DNA from: Gordius sp. MW1
Taxonomy: Eukaryota > Nematomorpha > Gordioida > Gordea > Gordiidae
DNA length: 64,000 bases
Assembly (NCBI GenBank): GCA_964036665.1
Contig: OZ038528.1
Span: forward strand, 6,206,501-6,270,500
Direction of reading: 5' to 3'
Shown one piece after another: positions 10,835 to 22,996 of the stretch. Positions within the stretch are counted from its first letter, which is position 1; every line of letters begins with the position of its first letter. Made by a program: the position numbers and the translations under genes. The notes beneath the pieces are model-generated. The model saw only the letters and a program-made list of their open reading frames with translations, searched no databases and was not told where the DNA came from.

Positions 10835-11316
10835 TATCGTATCCGGAGATTCGAAGTTGAAGATATCTTCCCACACCCCCCCCCCCTCTCATCTTTTTCA
10901 AAAGTTAAAGTTAAGAGTTCAACACACGGTACAACTCTTTTGATCTTACACGTTGCACACTCATAGCGTAGACCATCATTCTTTTACATTTAATTTCTAG
11001 TACGCGTATGTTACCCCCCCCCCCCCCCGACGCGCTTATACGTTTGTGTTATTTATTTCTTCCCATATATGATTGTTTATCAACATGAATACGGATGAGT
11101 GATTTGTAGTAAGGAGATTGGTACATTAATATAATTTTTCTTGTAATAAAATAGATTGGCGAAATGTAGAGCGGTAAAGTTATCTTTATTTGGTGGCTTT
11201 AAGCCCGGCCATCCCCCAATACGTCCCAATATTATTCCTGATGATGATTCTCCCTTCCTTCAAACCTTTTTGTTTATAGTTTTTAAATCGCATTCCTAAT
11301 TTCCAGGAATGCGATA
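10835..11316 (+). repeat. 3' LTR of TATCG/CGATA element copy 1
   Basis: The 482 bp LTR begins tatcgtatccggagattcg after the polypurine tract and ends ccaggaatgcgata. It differs from the 5' LTR at few positions, which suggests a fairly recent insertion. Confidence 0.85.
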
Positions 11317-13153
11317 ATAAAATTGAGAGTAAGAAAACTAATAATAAAACATAAAAATTTTAAAATTCAGGTTTTATTTTAAATGGTTCAAAAATACAAA
11401 TTTAAAATATTCTAGTAGAAAATTGGTAAATTATCTAAATAACATTATTTGGATATTGAACACATTAAAAAAGGACACAATGAACATATAAATAAATTAT
11501 CGTAACAATTGCCTGCGATTCTAAAAAGACTAGAGGATTACTAAATGCCGAAGGCCTTTCATTAACTCATGTCACTACTCAACTAGTTAGAGTCGTTGTT
11601 ATCAAACGTTTTAATGTCTCATAAATCTAAATTTGATTATACAAAATATAGTTACAAGTATTCCTAACAGGAGACCTTTATATAATCATTTGCCCAAATA
11701 CTTGTCACCGGATAAACTTAATTTATTAAGTCCTATAAAAAGCTTCTCTGATTCGCCACTTTTCTCGGACGCTCTAAGGAAAATTCTCGCACATCTTACA
11801 ATAACAAACTCATCAATTCACATCAAAGTAAAAATTGTTTGGGTTTATTGGCAATTAAATAAACGTCACCACAAAATGCCAATTTCAATTTAAGTTTATC
11901 CTCAAGCGATAACTCTGAAACCAATACACCATGTTCACCACAAAGTTCAGTATATAAAGGTCAAGACAGTCCTAAAGCAAATCTCACTTTACCCCTCATA
12001 ACTATTAATGATAAATCAGCGAAGAATCCAATCGTCGCAGTTATTTTTTGGGCCGTGGAATTTCGAGTACAAAAGGCGGTATAGTTGTTTCTTAGTAGTT
12101 AATATAAATAATTCAAAAAATGTAAAACATAATGGATATTAACTAAGTGATGCCTTCATCTGACCTTTATCCACATTTCCATAAATAATGCAAATATCAC
12201 TAGGCGTTAACCCTCACTAAAATCAAACATTTGTTTTCACATCATTTTGTTTATAATATATTAGTAAAGAGAATAAAGGCTATAAAAACAAGGGCCTGCA
12301 AGGGAGACCCTATAATCGATCATACTCTAACCCCAATTAGGGTTATTTGAGTTAAAAAATAAAATTTCATAATTAAGTTACAATTATTAGTTTCTTCCAA
12401 AATATATGCCTTGAAAAGATTAAAATTAAAAAATAACGTGGTTTCTGATGCAATTCTTACAAAACGAAAAGAACGCGTTTCAATAAAGCATCCTAATATC
12501 ATCCGAACTTTCGCGATTAAAATTTGTAAAATGGGTGAACTTTCATCCAAAATGTCAATTTACATGGAATATTCTGGTTGTGAAACACTCCACGATTTAA
12601 TAGGTGATCATGAGTGCAAAAGAGACGCCAGTGGCTCCATAACATTTTTGTAAGAGTCTACTTTGCAACTCTCATCTGCCCTGGATATTGCCATAAAAAT
12701 GGTATTATTCATATGGGTGTAAAACCTAAAATTCTCAAAAGTCCCGGTGGTAGGTAACAATGCTGTTTTGTTTTTACCTATCCAGAGGTTTATAAGCAAT
12801 TAGCCAAGGCTGGGTCGGGTAGCGAAATTGTAGTATTTACAGGTCGACTGAGTCAAAAGCTTTAATAAAATGTAGTTTTAGGAATTTTTCATAATTAAGA
12901 TATTTGAATACTACCATTTTTTTATTGATTTAATTTTTTAGATGTTTTTGTTAAATATTTTATTTTTCAAACCATTCGGTTTGGCTAATATCTGCAAAAA
13001 TATCATTCTTAAGAGCCCAAAACTTTAATTATTTTGGGAGCTCCGTTAATACTAGCGGCATCCATATATTATCCAAAAAAATCCAATCGAATATTACGAA
13101 CAATTGTGGAACTTGGTAATACATGTATCCACAGTTGATTAAAGGAGAAATAC

Positions 13154-13350
13154 GAATACCCGTCAAAGTAGCAGAAAAATATTTTTTTAGATAATCAAGA
13201 TATTAGAATTAAATCTCAAATGGGGACAAAAATTCTGATGTATTCTTAACCCTATACTCATAATTATAGGTTAAAACTTAAATTCTATGTTAAGTCCTGA
13301 CCAATCTTGATGAATTCTGACCAATTTTTCTGCTACTTTGACCGGGTGCC
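13154..13350 (+). mobile_element. 197 bp MITE in Mos pseudogene, 8-bp target duplication
   Basis: Perfect flanking repeats AGAAATAC (13146-13153 and 13351-13358) mark the insertion; the intact Mos gene has one copy of this site. The ends are inverted repeats: gaatacccgtcaaagtagcag against ggcacccggtcaaagtagcag on the other strand. An 8-bp duplication fits hAT, P or Merlin families. No coding capacity. Confidence 0.85.
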
Positions 13351-13631
13351 AGAAATACCAACGCACAAGGCAGACATTTATTCTTTGGGTATAACTATGT
13401 GGCATATGTTACACAAAGAAATACCCATAGACTAATAAAACCATAGACAGCTAAACAGCTGGTATTTTTTCAGCAAATATAGAAACCGCCATTTTGTGGA
13501 AAATTGTGACCAAACAATAGAAGTGAACATAATTTATTGTTTTATTTTACTTATTTTTTTAAATTTATTAACTAAGCTAATAGTCTTGTTTATTTTCTTT
13601 AATATTATATGGTGAAGAAGTATAATACCCC

Positions 13632-15039
13632 GGCCATGGCTACACCTACCATTTATTTTAGTAAGCGCAACCATTTTGAAAAATGCGTTTCTTATAATTA
13701 CCATTACGAACACGTTCGGTAATTTGTTTGTTTACGTGGCAAAAATAGCCATTTGTAAAACAACATGGATGACAAATGTAAAAAACAAATACTAGGGGTC
13801 AAATTACTTATTAATTGTTGTTTAAATAAAATTTAGGTAGAGTGATCATCTTAATATTAAAATTCAAATCAAAGTTTTATGTAATTAATATTTATGCAAT
13901 TTTTTTTTAAGATTTAACCTAAGTGAATATCAATTATTATGAAGCATTAACAAAATTTAAATGACTTTTTTTATATAATTTAGTTTGATGTCAAATTTTA
14001 GGTAGAGTAATCAACTTAATATTGGAATTCAAATCGAAGTTTTATGTAATTAATTTTTGCAAAATAATTTATGCAATTTTTTAAGTTTCAAGTTAAGTGA
14101 ATATGAAAACAATTAAATTTAAATGTTTTTTTTATATAATTTAATTTGTCATATATAATATAAAAATGAGAATTGTATATTTGTCTAAGAACTTGTTTAT
14201 TTTTTTAATAAAGCTGTGTTAATAAAAATCAATAAAAAACTGGTTTAAAATGCATCTTTATTAACCATAAATTATATTATAACAAAAATTTATAGGTTAA
14301 ACATATTTTGGAATTTTAAACACAGGTGGGAGAGATTTTTGCATTTCAATAGGTTTTTTCTGCTTAAAGGTTAAACCATGTTGAGAATCACTAACATCAT
14401 AATTATTTGTATCTATGTTGGATTGTTCTCTTAATTATGAATGTACAACAATAAAATTTATGTTATTTGCCATTCTGAAGATTCTGGGGCTCTACGCTCT
14501 AACATTTTAGCTTTGAAATGTTCAACATCAATAAAATACATATCATTGAATACCACCTATAGAAAATAGTTTAAAAATCCATTTTAAATATTACCTCTAA
14601 AAATTTTGAAAATATTTTTTGCTGTTCTATGGTTTGTGGAAATCTTTACTTTTTCCTCCCTTTAACACAGCAATTTTTTTTTGATCTATATTTAAATCTT
14701 GTTATTTCTTGAGCATATTCATCTCTGTCTAAAATTTGTGAAAATTTTGTTTTCATATTCTGCCTTAGCTTTCAGTAAATCAAATATTGATTCGAAATAA
14801 TGTCCAAAAGTTTCTTTCTATAGCAATATAATAGTTTTAAAAAAATTGTACTTACCATCTTCATACAATTAAATGACCCTATGCGATTGAAATCAAACAA
14901 AAAAAATGCGCAATTTATTTGTAAACAACGGTTTCATACATAATACGAACATTTGTTGATCAGAAAATGGTAATTCTAAGAAACTCATTTTTGAAAATGG
15001 CTGCGCATACTAAAATTAATGGTAGGTGTAGCCATCGCT
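13632..15039 (-). mobile_element. MULE copy 1 (non-autonomous, 1.4 kb)
   Basis: Perfect 9-bp duplications TAATACCCC lie at 13623-13631 and 15040-15048, the size typical of Mutator-like elements. The terminal inverted repeats run GGCCATGGCTACACCTACC and agree for some 80 bp (to the region cattttgaaaaatgcgtttc). The interior matches the 3' part of the MULE at 17767-21648 in reverse orientation, including the stretch after the transposase (around 14300-14550). A 165 bp internal direct repeat starts near 13836 and 14000. No intact frame remains. Confidence 0.85.
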
Positions 15040-15134
15040 TAATACCCCTGTGGTTGAGTTTTTCCTTCAAGATGGCAGCTATAATGGTGTCTGAATGATT
15101 TTAATAGTAAAACTAAGCTGATTGACCGTAGTTA

Positions 15135-15366
15135 GTGGGGGTCAAATGAGCACATCAGAGCTCATCAGGAAAGGAGCTCACTTTGTTATTATAACCCAAA
15201 CCCTTACCCTGGCCCTAATACTTACCCTAACCCATATGTTTACTTGTTATGATATCACTAGGACATGTTAATATAAAATATTTTGTGCTAAGACAATTTG
15301 TTAAATTTGTCCTGAGCAGTGTGCTCCTTTTCTGATGAGTTCTGATGAGCTCCTTTGACCGGTTCC
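15135..15366 (+). mobile_element. about 230 bp inverted-repeat element
   Basis: The left end gggggtcaaatgagcacatcagagc and the right end ctgatgagctcctttgaccggttcc are inverted repeats of about 40 bp. The end motif (CCGGTCAAAG) resembles that of the MITE at 13154-13350, so both may belong to one family. No clear target duplication. It carries a degenerate telomere-like stretch (cccttaccctggccctaat) at 15196-15235. Confidence 0.55.
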
Positions 15367-15639
15367 GTATGGAAATATCATACAAAAATCGGGAAAAAGA
15401 TTTCGTTTTGTACAACGTTGTTAAAAACGAACTAAGACCACTATGTGCAAAATTAACTTCCAAAGTCAATGCATTCGAATCCCAAATGATATCTTGTTGG
15501 CATCAAATTCCCACCGAAAGACCCGACGCATCCATGCTGATAACACTCTTTCGGGACTTATTAAAATTATGAATCTGGTGCACATTGTCCGAAGTGCATT
15601 ATGTAATAAACATCCCAAAGTAGACACGAAAACTAAAAT

Positions 15640-16260
15640 TTATAAAATTGTGAAATTATAATATGTAATTAAACTAAACAAAATAAGTTATATCAAAATG
15701 TATAATACTATTTTATAAATAAATACGTATTAACAAATAAATCACTAACTCTAATATCTAACATGTGGGTGTTGAATTAGAATAAAATGTATGTAGTTAT
15801 AAAAGTATTAAAATGCATAAGCTACTATTTTGTATACGATTATATAATAAACTAAGTTAAGGCTTTCATATAACCAAACTGCATAAGTAATCGTGATATG
15901 ATAAATAAAATACATTAAAGCATGTCTTTTAATTAAGCATGAGTGTTTATATATATTATTAATAGCCTATTTAAAATATATAATAAAGGAGGTTATACAA
16001 CTAGAAATATACTGAAATGCATAAGCTATTATGTTACAACCGATTGCTTAATTAACTACTCGTGTATATATAATATAGCTAATTAGAAATTTAGATAAAG
16101 AGAGGTTAAACTGATCGCTATAGATTTAGATAACTAAAGCTAGAAATAAATTGAAATGCATAAGCTATTATGTTATAACCGGCTGCCTAATAAACGTTTC
16201 GTGTATGTATAATATAGCTTATTAGAAATAAAGAGAGGTTAGGCATTTAATTGCTATAGA
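15640..16260. repeat. AT-rich region with two to four diverged 140 bp repeats
   Basis: The phrase gaaatgcataagctattatgttaca recurs at about 16015 and 16152, with looser copies near 15810 and 15878, each followed by tataatatagct and aaagagaggtta. No gene is visible. Confidence 0.65.
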
Positions 16261-16261
16261 T

Positions 16262-16420
16262 TAGTGATGCGGAAAAACCGAGTAAAATCTCGCCATCGTC
16301 TCGTCTCAAAAAACGGAGACGAGACGAGAATTTGAAAAACTGACCCGAGATCGGGACGAGATTTTTGATGTCGAGAGGAGACGATACGAGATATTTTCGG
16401 CGAGATCTCGACTTTTATTG
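16262..16420 (+). repeat. GAGAC-rich repeat, copy 1
   Basis: It begins tagtgatgcggaaaaaccgag and is built of gagacgagacgagaa and its reverse complement ctcgtctc, so it can fold on itself. A second copy starts at 16713 and a third at the right window edge. Confidence 0.75.
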
Positions 16421-16712
16421 ATCGTTAGATTTTAGTAAATTATCGAGTATTTTTATTTTCATGATTTACTTTTGAGGTATTAAGTGTTAATTAATATGTA
16501 TGAAATATATTTGGTATTAAAAAAATTCATAAATGTAGTAAATGTTATATATTTTTGCAACAAATTTTAAAATTTGGAAATCATTTACCTAAGTATGGTT
16601 GACCCTTAGGGTTGTGAATAATTTTATAATATATTTCTCGCATATTATCCATAACATTATTAAATATTATAATATTTAGGTTTAGAATGAGTTCTGATGG
16701 AATAGTAAATAG

Positions 16713-16875
16713 TAGTGATGCGGAAAAACCGAAAAAAATCTCGGTCCCGTCTAGTCTCGTCTCGAAAAACCGAGACGAGACGAGACGAGAATTTGAAAAA
16801 TTGAGTGGAGATCGAGACGAGAATTTTGACCTCGAGACGAGACGAGATTTTATCAGCGAGATCTCGTCTTAATGT
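16713..16875 (+). repeat. GAGAC-rich repeat, copy 2
   Basis: Same start (tagtgatgcggaaaaaccgaa) and the same alternation of ctcgtctcg and gagacgagac as copy 1. A 61-codon frame at 16687-16872 is only this repeat read through. Confidence 0.75.
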
Positions 16876-17369
16876 TTTTTATTATTGAGTCAATTTAGCA
16901 AATTATAAATAATAATAATAGTTTAAAAGTTTACTCTCGCATTTTTGTCATTATTTTAACGTTATTTTATATAAGATTTCAATAAATTCATTAGGTTAAA
17001 ATATAATGATATTATTAAACTTTATCCTTTTGTTGAGCCTTAGCTAGGAAATAAAATTTAGTAATTAGCAACTTTATACCTTTGAGTCACCTATTATATA
17101 AGTTATATTAATGCTATCTACCTTAAGTTACTCATCTAACTTGTGTTTTGGGTTTTGAAATAAAAAATTAGTTCCATTTTGACAAATTGATATCTTATAT
17201 AATAACTCATACCTCTTCATCAGCCCCCCCCCTTTGAGACCGGATATACACTGGCGATGCAACTGTGAAATATTATATAGGGTTTAAAAATTATTTACCT
17301 TCACCATCCTCTAGCATTTGGTTGGTGGCATCAACCAGGAGCAAGGCATCCTGTAGAGAAGAGTCCAGC

Positions 17370-17690
17370 TGGCCTGAAAAATTATAATAAATTTAAATCT
17401 TATGTTAGATATTACTTTCTGCCCTAACATTGAGGCCCTGAGAATCATTGCTGGATTAGTTCTTGAATTGGGGAGTATTATAGGTTGGAGGCCTGAAAAT
17501 TATAATAAACTTAAATCTTATGTTAGATATTACTTTGTGCCCTAACATTGAAGCCCTGACTTGAATTGGGAAGTATTATAGGTTGGAGGCCTGAAAATTA
17601 TAATAAATTTAAATCTTATGTTAGATATTACTTTCTGCCCTAACATTGAAGCCCTGTGAATACATTACTGGATTAGTTCTTGAATTGGAA
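17370..17690 (+). repeat. tandem repeat, three units of 97-120 bp
   Basis: Units start ggcctgaaaa...ttataataaatttaaatc at 17371, 17491 and 17588 and share ttatgttagatattacttt and gccctaacattga. The middle unit lacks the segment aatcattgctggatta. Confidence 0.8.
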
Positions 17691-17887
17691 ATGAACAATT
17701 TAAAATTTTAGACGGAAGAGTGGAAAAGATTTCAGTTGGGATTTGTCTAAAATGCGGGAGAATAGGCGATGGCTACACCTACCATTTATTTTAGTAAGCG
17801 AAACCTTTTGAAAAATGCGTTTCTTCTAATTACCATTTTCCGATCAACAAATGATCGGTATTATGATGTCGTTGTTTACAATTAAAT

Positions 17888-18410
17888 AGCGCAATTCAAG
17901 AGGCTGTCTTATTTTCTGTAAACTCATGTGAATACAAATTTAGGGAAAAGCTAACCAAATATGCTTTTAAAATTGTTTTGGAACAAATCAACTTATCAAA
18001 ATATTTGGATTTCTCACACATATCAGATAATAGTTTTCTAGTTAATGGGGAGCAATTTAATATCACAGAAACCACATGCTCATGTGGCTTTCAAAGCAGC
18101 ATATTGTTGCCTTGTTGTCACCTCTTTAAGGCAAGGAAATTTAACAACATTGAATACTTTGACACTAAATTATGCCCAGAGAGATGGGTAAAATCTGGGC
18201 CAATTAATGTGGATTCTGAAAATGAGGTTATCATTCAAATTGACAATGTGCCTACAATTGAAAGATCATTGTCCAAAAATACAAAAAATTCCAGACCATA
18301 ACTTCAGAATTAAATTCCATCATGTGAGATGGATGATAAGTTGTTTGATATGTATTTCATTAGTATTGAACATTTCAAAGCTAATATGTTAGAACTTAGA
18401 GTCCCTGACA
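17888..18410 (+). pseudogene. MULE transposase C-terminal part (SWIM zinc finger)
   Basis: The frame from about 17898 to 18301 encodes AIQEAVLFSVNSCEYKF, LEQINLSKYLDFSH, then the SWIM finger CSCGFQSSILLPCCHLFKAR and CPERWVK. The pattern CxC...LPC.H..AR followed by LC..RW is that of MULE transposases and of domesticated ZSWIM proteins; the usual arginine in LPCRH is cysteine here. The catalytic DDE core, which should lie upstream, is absent, because only about 120 bp separates this from the element end. A further fragment (ISIEHFKANMLELRVPDIFR) follows in another frame up to about 18420. It is an internally deleted gene. Confidence 0.75.
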
Positions 18411-19918
18411 TTTTCAGAATGGCTGCAAGTAACTTAAGTTTTATTGTTAATTTCATAATTAAGATGTAGGCAATCCAACATAGTTACTAATAATTATGAT
18501 GTTAGTGATTCTCAACAGCCTTTTCTAAAATGTAATTAAATTTAAACTGTTGTAAACTTTTTAGGTATTGAAAATAGATTTGAGTCTATTAAATTGCCTC
18601 CAAAGTTTAGGAAAGGCAATGGTAGATTGAAAGGACACTAGTAAATTAATATATATTAATTATATTATACAATTTTTTTAGGTTTAATCTTTAAGCAGAA
18701 AAGCAAACCTATTGAAGTGCAAAAAACTCTTCCACCTGTGTTAAAATTCCCAAATTTATTAAAATTATGTATACATTTTGATATTATAATTTATGGTTAA
18801 TAAAAGATGCATTTTATACTAAATTATTTATTATAGTCTTTTATCAATTTATTATTGTATTTATTAAAGGTCAGATTTATCAATAAAGTTAAATAAGAAC
18901 CTAGACATATATACAATTCTCATTTTTATATTATATAGTGCAAAAACTCTTCCATCTGTGTTAAAATGTACCAAAAAGATCTATACATTTTTAATAAGGT
19001 CAGTATCGCATTCCTGGAAAAAAGGAATGCGATTTAAAAACTATATCAAAAAGGTTTGAAGGAAGGGGGAATCATCTTTAGGAATAATATTGGGACGTAT
19101 TGGGGGATGGCCGGGCTTAAAGCCACTAAATAAAGATAACTTTACCGCTCTACATTTCGCCAATCTATTTTATTACAAGAAAAATTATATTAATGTACCA
19201 ATCTCCTTACTACAAATCACTCATCCGTATTCATGTTGATAAACAATCATATATGGGAAGAAATAAATAACACAATCGTATAAGCGCGTCGGGGGGGGGG
19301 TAACATACGCGTACTAGAAGTTAAATGTAAAAGAATAATGGTCTACGCTATGAGTGTACAACGTGTAAGATCAAAAGAGTTGTACCGTGTGTTGAACTCT
19401 TAACTTTAACTTTTGAATAAGATGAGATGGGGGGGGGGGTGTGGGAAGATATCTTCAACTTCGTATCTCCGGATACGACACCTTTCCCTTTTATTTAAAA
19501 GTCGAAGACTTAATGTACTTCCGATAGAGTTCTAAAAGTTCAGAGCAACTTTCAAGGCGGCGTTATTAACATTAGAAGTCTCAAACATCTGGCATCGAAT
19601 ACCGACTCTGGCCTTTGCTCACACGACGACTGATATATGTAAAAATCATAAAAAGGCAACGTCATGGCTAACGGATTTTTCTTCCAGCTCTGTGACTCAC
19701 CTAGCAACAGCCTTGACAAAACTTATAATTAATATAGAGTGTAAATTGCCATCTTGAAAATTATCCTTTCTTGCTCACGCGCAGACTGTCAAATAATAGT
19801 CAAAGAAACTGCGGGGGAGGGGGGTTTAAATTGGTTAACAATATAATTTTCATATAATTAATATATGTAAATAAATCAAGTGTATAATTCTGTCTTACAA
19901 TAATATTTTAGCGGCACA

Positions 19919-20125
19919 TCAAGAATTTAGGCCTTGAGAATTAGTTAGGGATGATTCTGCATAATTGATATTTTTATTTAAATCAGTTTCGGGAATTTCA
20001 TTTGTTCGAAGAATTCCGCCATCTGTTCTCAGACATATTGGAATTTCCACTGAATTATGTTTGCGGTTTAAATTTGTTAGCCAATTGTTCGAAGGAATTG
20101 TTTTCTTCCTCCGTCTCCCACCCAA
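19919..20125 (-). pseudogene. C-terminal frame of LTR element copy 2
   Basis: Starts MGGRRRKKTIPSNNWLTNLN and ends NSQGLNS. It is homologous to 10196-10393 and conserved in frame. The upstream polyprotein is missing. Confidence 0.55.
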
Positions 20126-20160
20126 TATTTCCGAATCATGGATTGGTTCGATTGTTTTAC

Positions 20161-20364
20161 TGGAATAATTTTATCCGATATCCCTGCGCTGTGACGATTG
20201 TTCATGGCAAACGGGATGTTCCTGGAATAATTTTATCCGATATCCCTGCGCTGTGACGGTTGTTCATGGCAAACGGGATGTTCCTGGAGTAATTTTATCC
20301 GATATCCCTGCGCTGTAACGGTTGTTCATGGCAAATGGGATGTTCCTGGAATAATTTTATCCGA
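20161..20364 (-). repeat. 62 bp tandem repeat, 3.3 copies
   Basis: Units start tggaataattttatccgata at 20161, 20223, 20285 and a partial one at 20347. Copy 1 of the element has essentially one unit in the same place, so this array grew in copy 2. Confidence 0.9.
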
Positions 20365-21727
20365 ATAATATTCCATTCAGAAGAAGGGGGGGGGGCGGCA
20401 ATTTGAATTCTAAATTAATCTTTCTGTATAAATTATTTCCTTTTCCGTTTTGTAGAATAATTCCTGGTTTCCTCCATCGGGCGTGAGTAGAATATCTGAC
20501 ACCAAATATCGCTTTCCTGGAAAAAAAGGGATGCGATTTAAAAACTATAAACAAAAAGGTTTGAAGGAAGGGGGAATCATCACCAGGAATAATATTGGGA
20601 CGTATTGGGGGATGGCCGGGCTTAAAGCCACTTAATAAAGATAACTTTACCGCTCTACATTTCGCCAATCTATTTTATTACAAGAAAAATTATATTAATG
20701 TACCAATCTCCTTACTACAAATCACTCATCCGTATTCATGTTGATAAACAATCATATATGGGAAGAAATAAATAACACAAACGTAAAAGCGCGTCGGGGG
20801 GGGGGGGGGGGTAACATACGCGCACTAGAAATTAAATGTAAAAGAATATCGGTCTACGTTATGAGTGTACAACGTGTAAGATCAAAAGAGTTGTACCGCA
20901 TGTTGAACTCTTAACTTTTGAATAAGATGAGATGGGGGGGGGGGGTGTGGGAAGATATCTTCATCTTCGTATCACCGGATACGATAGTCAGCTTTATCAA
21001 TAAAATTAAATAAGAGCCTAGACATATATACAATTATCATTTTTATATTATATAGTGCAAAAACTCTTCCATCTGTGCTAAAATTTACTAAAATGATCTA
21101 TACATTTTTAATAAGGTCAGCTTTATCAATAAAGTTAAATAAGAACCTGGACATATATACAATTCTCATTTTTATATTATACAGTGCAAAAACTCTTCCA
21201 TCTGTGTTAAAATTTACTAAAATGATCTATACATTTTGAATAAGGTTAGCTTTATTAATAAATTAAATAAGAACCTACTAGACATATATGCAATTCTCAT
21301 TTTTATATTATATAGTGCAAGACATTTAAATTTAATTGTTTTGATATTCATTTAACTTGAAACTTAAAAAAAATGCATAAATTATTTTGCAAAATTAATT
21401 ACATAAAACTTTGATTTGAATTCCAATATTTAGAAAATTACATTACCTAAATTTTAGATTAAAACAACTATAAGTAATTACACACTTACTGTATGTTTTA
21501 TACATTTGTCATCCATGTTGTTTTACAAATGGCTATTCTTTACACGTAAACAAATAAATTACCGAACGTGTTCGTGATGGTATTTATAAGAAACGCATTT
21601 TTCAAAAGGTTGCGCTTACTAAAATAAATGGTAGGTGTAGCCATGGCCGGAGAATAGGTTAAAATTAAATTTCGGACATAATGCACATATTACGATTTGC
21701 CTATATTACGATTTGCACAGAATTGAT

Positions 21728-22434
<707 letters not shown>

Positions 22435-22996
22435 GTAATTAAATGTTACAATTAATGTATAATAATGTTTTAGCTTAAAAACCATAGTAAATGACCTCAA
22501 ACCATAATAAATCTTCTTGTCACTGCGTTTATGATATTTCTGACTAAATTATGATCAATAAATTCAGAGGAAACTTTTTGCAAATTCTTTATAAATCTTT
22601 AAACAAAATAATTGTATAAAATAAAAAAAAATTTAATCCTTTTTGCCTTTTCACTAAAAAGAATTCTAAGATTTATTTATAATTCATACAGAAGAATGTA
22701 GGAATAAATTTAAGCTATAAAATCTCAATTTTTAAAACCTAATAAAATGTGTAGATCTTGATGCAAATTTTTCGTATAAATATTATACCTAAATTTCTAC
22801 CTATTTTTTGTATTATTGTAGTCATAGAGTGCTGATTATAAGTATTTTTTTGTGCAATTTGTTGTTTATAAAATAATTATAGACTTGTAAATCATGATTT
22901 TTAATTTTTTTGAAATATTATATATTTTAGTACCTTATTATTAGCATAAAATTCTAGTATCAAAATTATTGTAATACCTAAAAAGAACACCCCATT

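Larger units (their letters stand above)
8285..11316 (+). mobile_element. LTR retrotransposon with TATCG...CGATA ends, copy 1
   Basis: Two near-identical LTRs (8285-8768 and 10835-11316) bracket a 2.07 kb internal region. The element is flanked by perfect 5-bp duplications ATAAA (8280-8284 and 11317-11321), which fix the ends as TATCG and CGATA in place of the usual TG and CA. A primer-binding site TGGTGTCAGAAGTGGGAT (from 8770) matches the 3' end of tRNA-Leu, and a polypurine tract AAAAGGGAAAGG precedes the 3' LTR. No gag, protease, RT or integrase is visible, so it is a non-autonomous or internally deleted element. It lies in the upstream region of the Mos pseudogene. Confidence 0.85.
13426..15371. 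mobile_element. composite insertion in Mos pseudogene
   Basis: The intact gene reads straight through gaaataccatacaaaaatcgg. Here that site is split, with GAAATACC (13418-13425) on the left and GAAATATC (15372-15379) on the right, an 8-bp duplication with one change. The 1.95 kb insert holds the MULE at 13632-15039 and a small inverted-repeat element near its right end. The outer termini (CATAG... and ...GTATG) show only a very short inverted repeat, so the family of the outer element is open. Confidence 0.65.
11322..15575 (+). pseudogene. Mos kinase pseudogene (second copy of the Mos locus)
   Basis: Sequence from 11322 aligns with the upstream region, both exons and the intron of the intact Mos gene at 46412-47934. 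Recognisable parts are the N-terminal region (11610-12070), the kinase N-lobe (about 12397-12650: MKRLKLKN, HPNIIRTFAIKICKMGELSS, SIYMEYSG), the start of the C-lobe with the HMDVKPKN motif now scrambled, the DFG exon (13029-13145), the APE region (13351-13425) and the C-terminus (15380-15571, KNREKDFVLYNVVKNELRP). It has frameshifts, stops (for example at 12651), an insertion or replaced segment at 12071-12396 that removes the glycine-loop to lysine linker, and three later transposon insertions. It cannot make a kinase. Confidence 0.9.
19004..20986 (-). mobile_element. LTR retrotransposon with TATCG...CGATA ends, copy 2
   Basis: LTRs lie at 20507-20986 (5') and 19004-19480 (3') on the minus strand. 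Perfect 5-bp duplications GTCAG flank the element (18999-19003 and 20987-20991), again placing the ends at TATCG and CGATA. The inner start of the 3' LTR reads TGTCG, so one LTR has the canonical TG. The internal part (1.0 kb) lacks the large hairpin of copy 1 but keeps the C-terminal frame and the polypurine tract. Only TGGTGTCAG of the primer site is preserved. Confidence 0.85.
18871..21330 (+). repeat. 128 bp tandem array in MULE copy 2, split by an LTR element
   Basis: Units start near 18871, 20990, 21117 and 21244 (ctttatcaataaa.ttaaataagaacct...) and share acatatatacaattctcatttt and aactcttccatctgtg. The LTR element at 19004-20986 was inserted at the boundary between the first and second unit. 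Confidence 0.85.
17767..21648 (+). mobile_element. MULE copy 2 with SWIM-domain transposase remnant
   Basis: The element lies between 10-bp direct repeats GGAGAATAGG (17757-17766 and 21649-21658). Its ends are inverted repeats with the core ATGGCTACACCTACC followed by atttattttagtaagcg, shared with MULE copy 1. It contains the 3' part of a transposase gene, a 128 bp tandem array, and a nested 1983 bp LTR element. It sits directly before the RRM3 exon of the PABP remnant. Confidence 0.88.
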
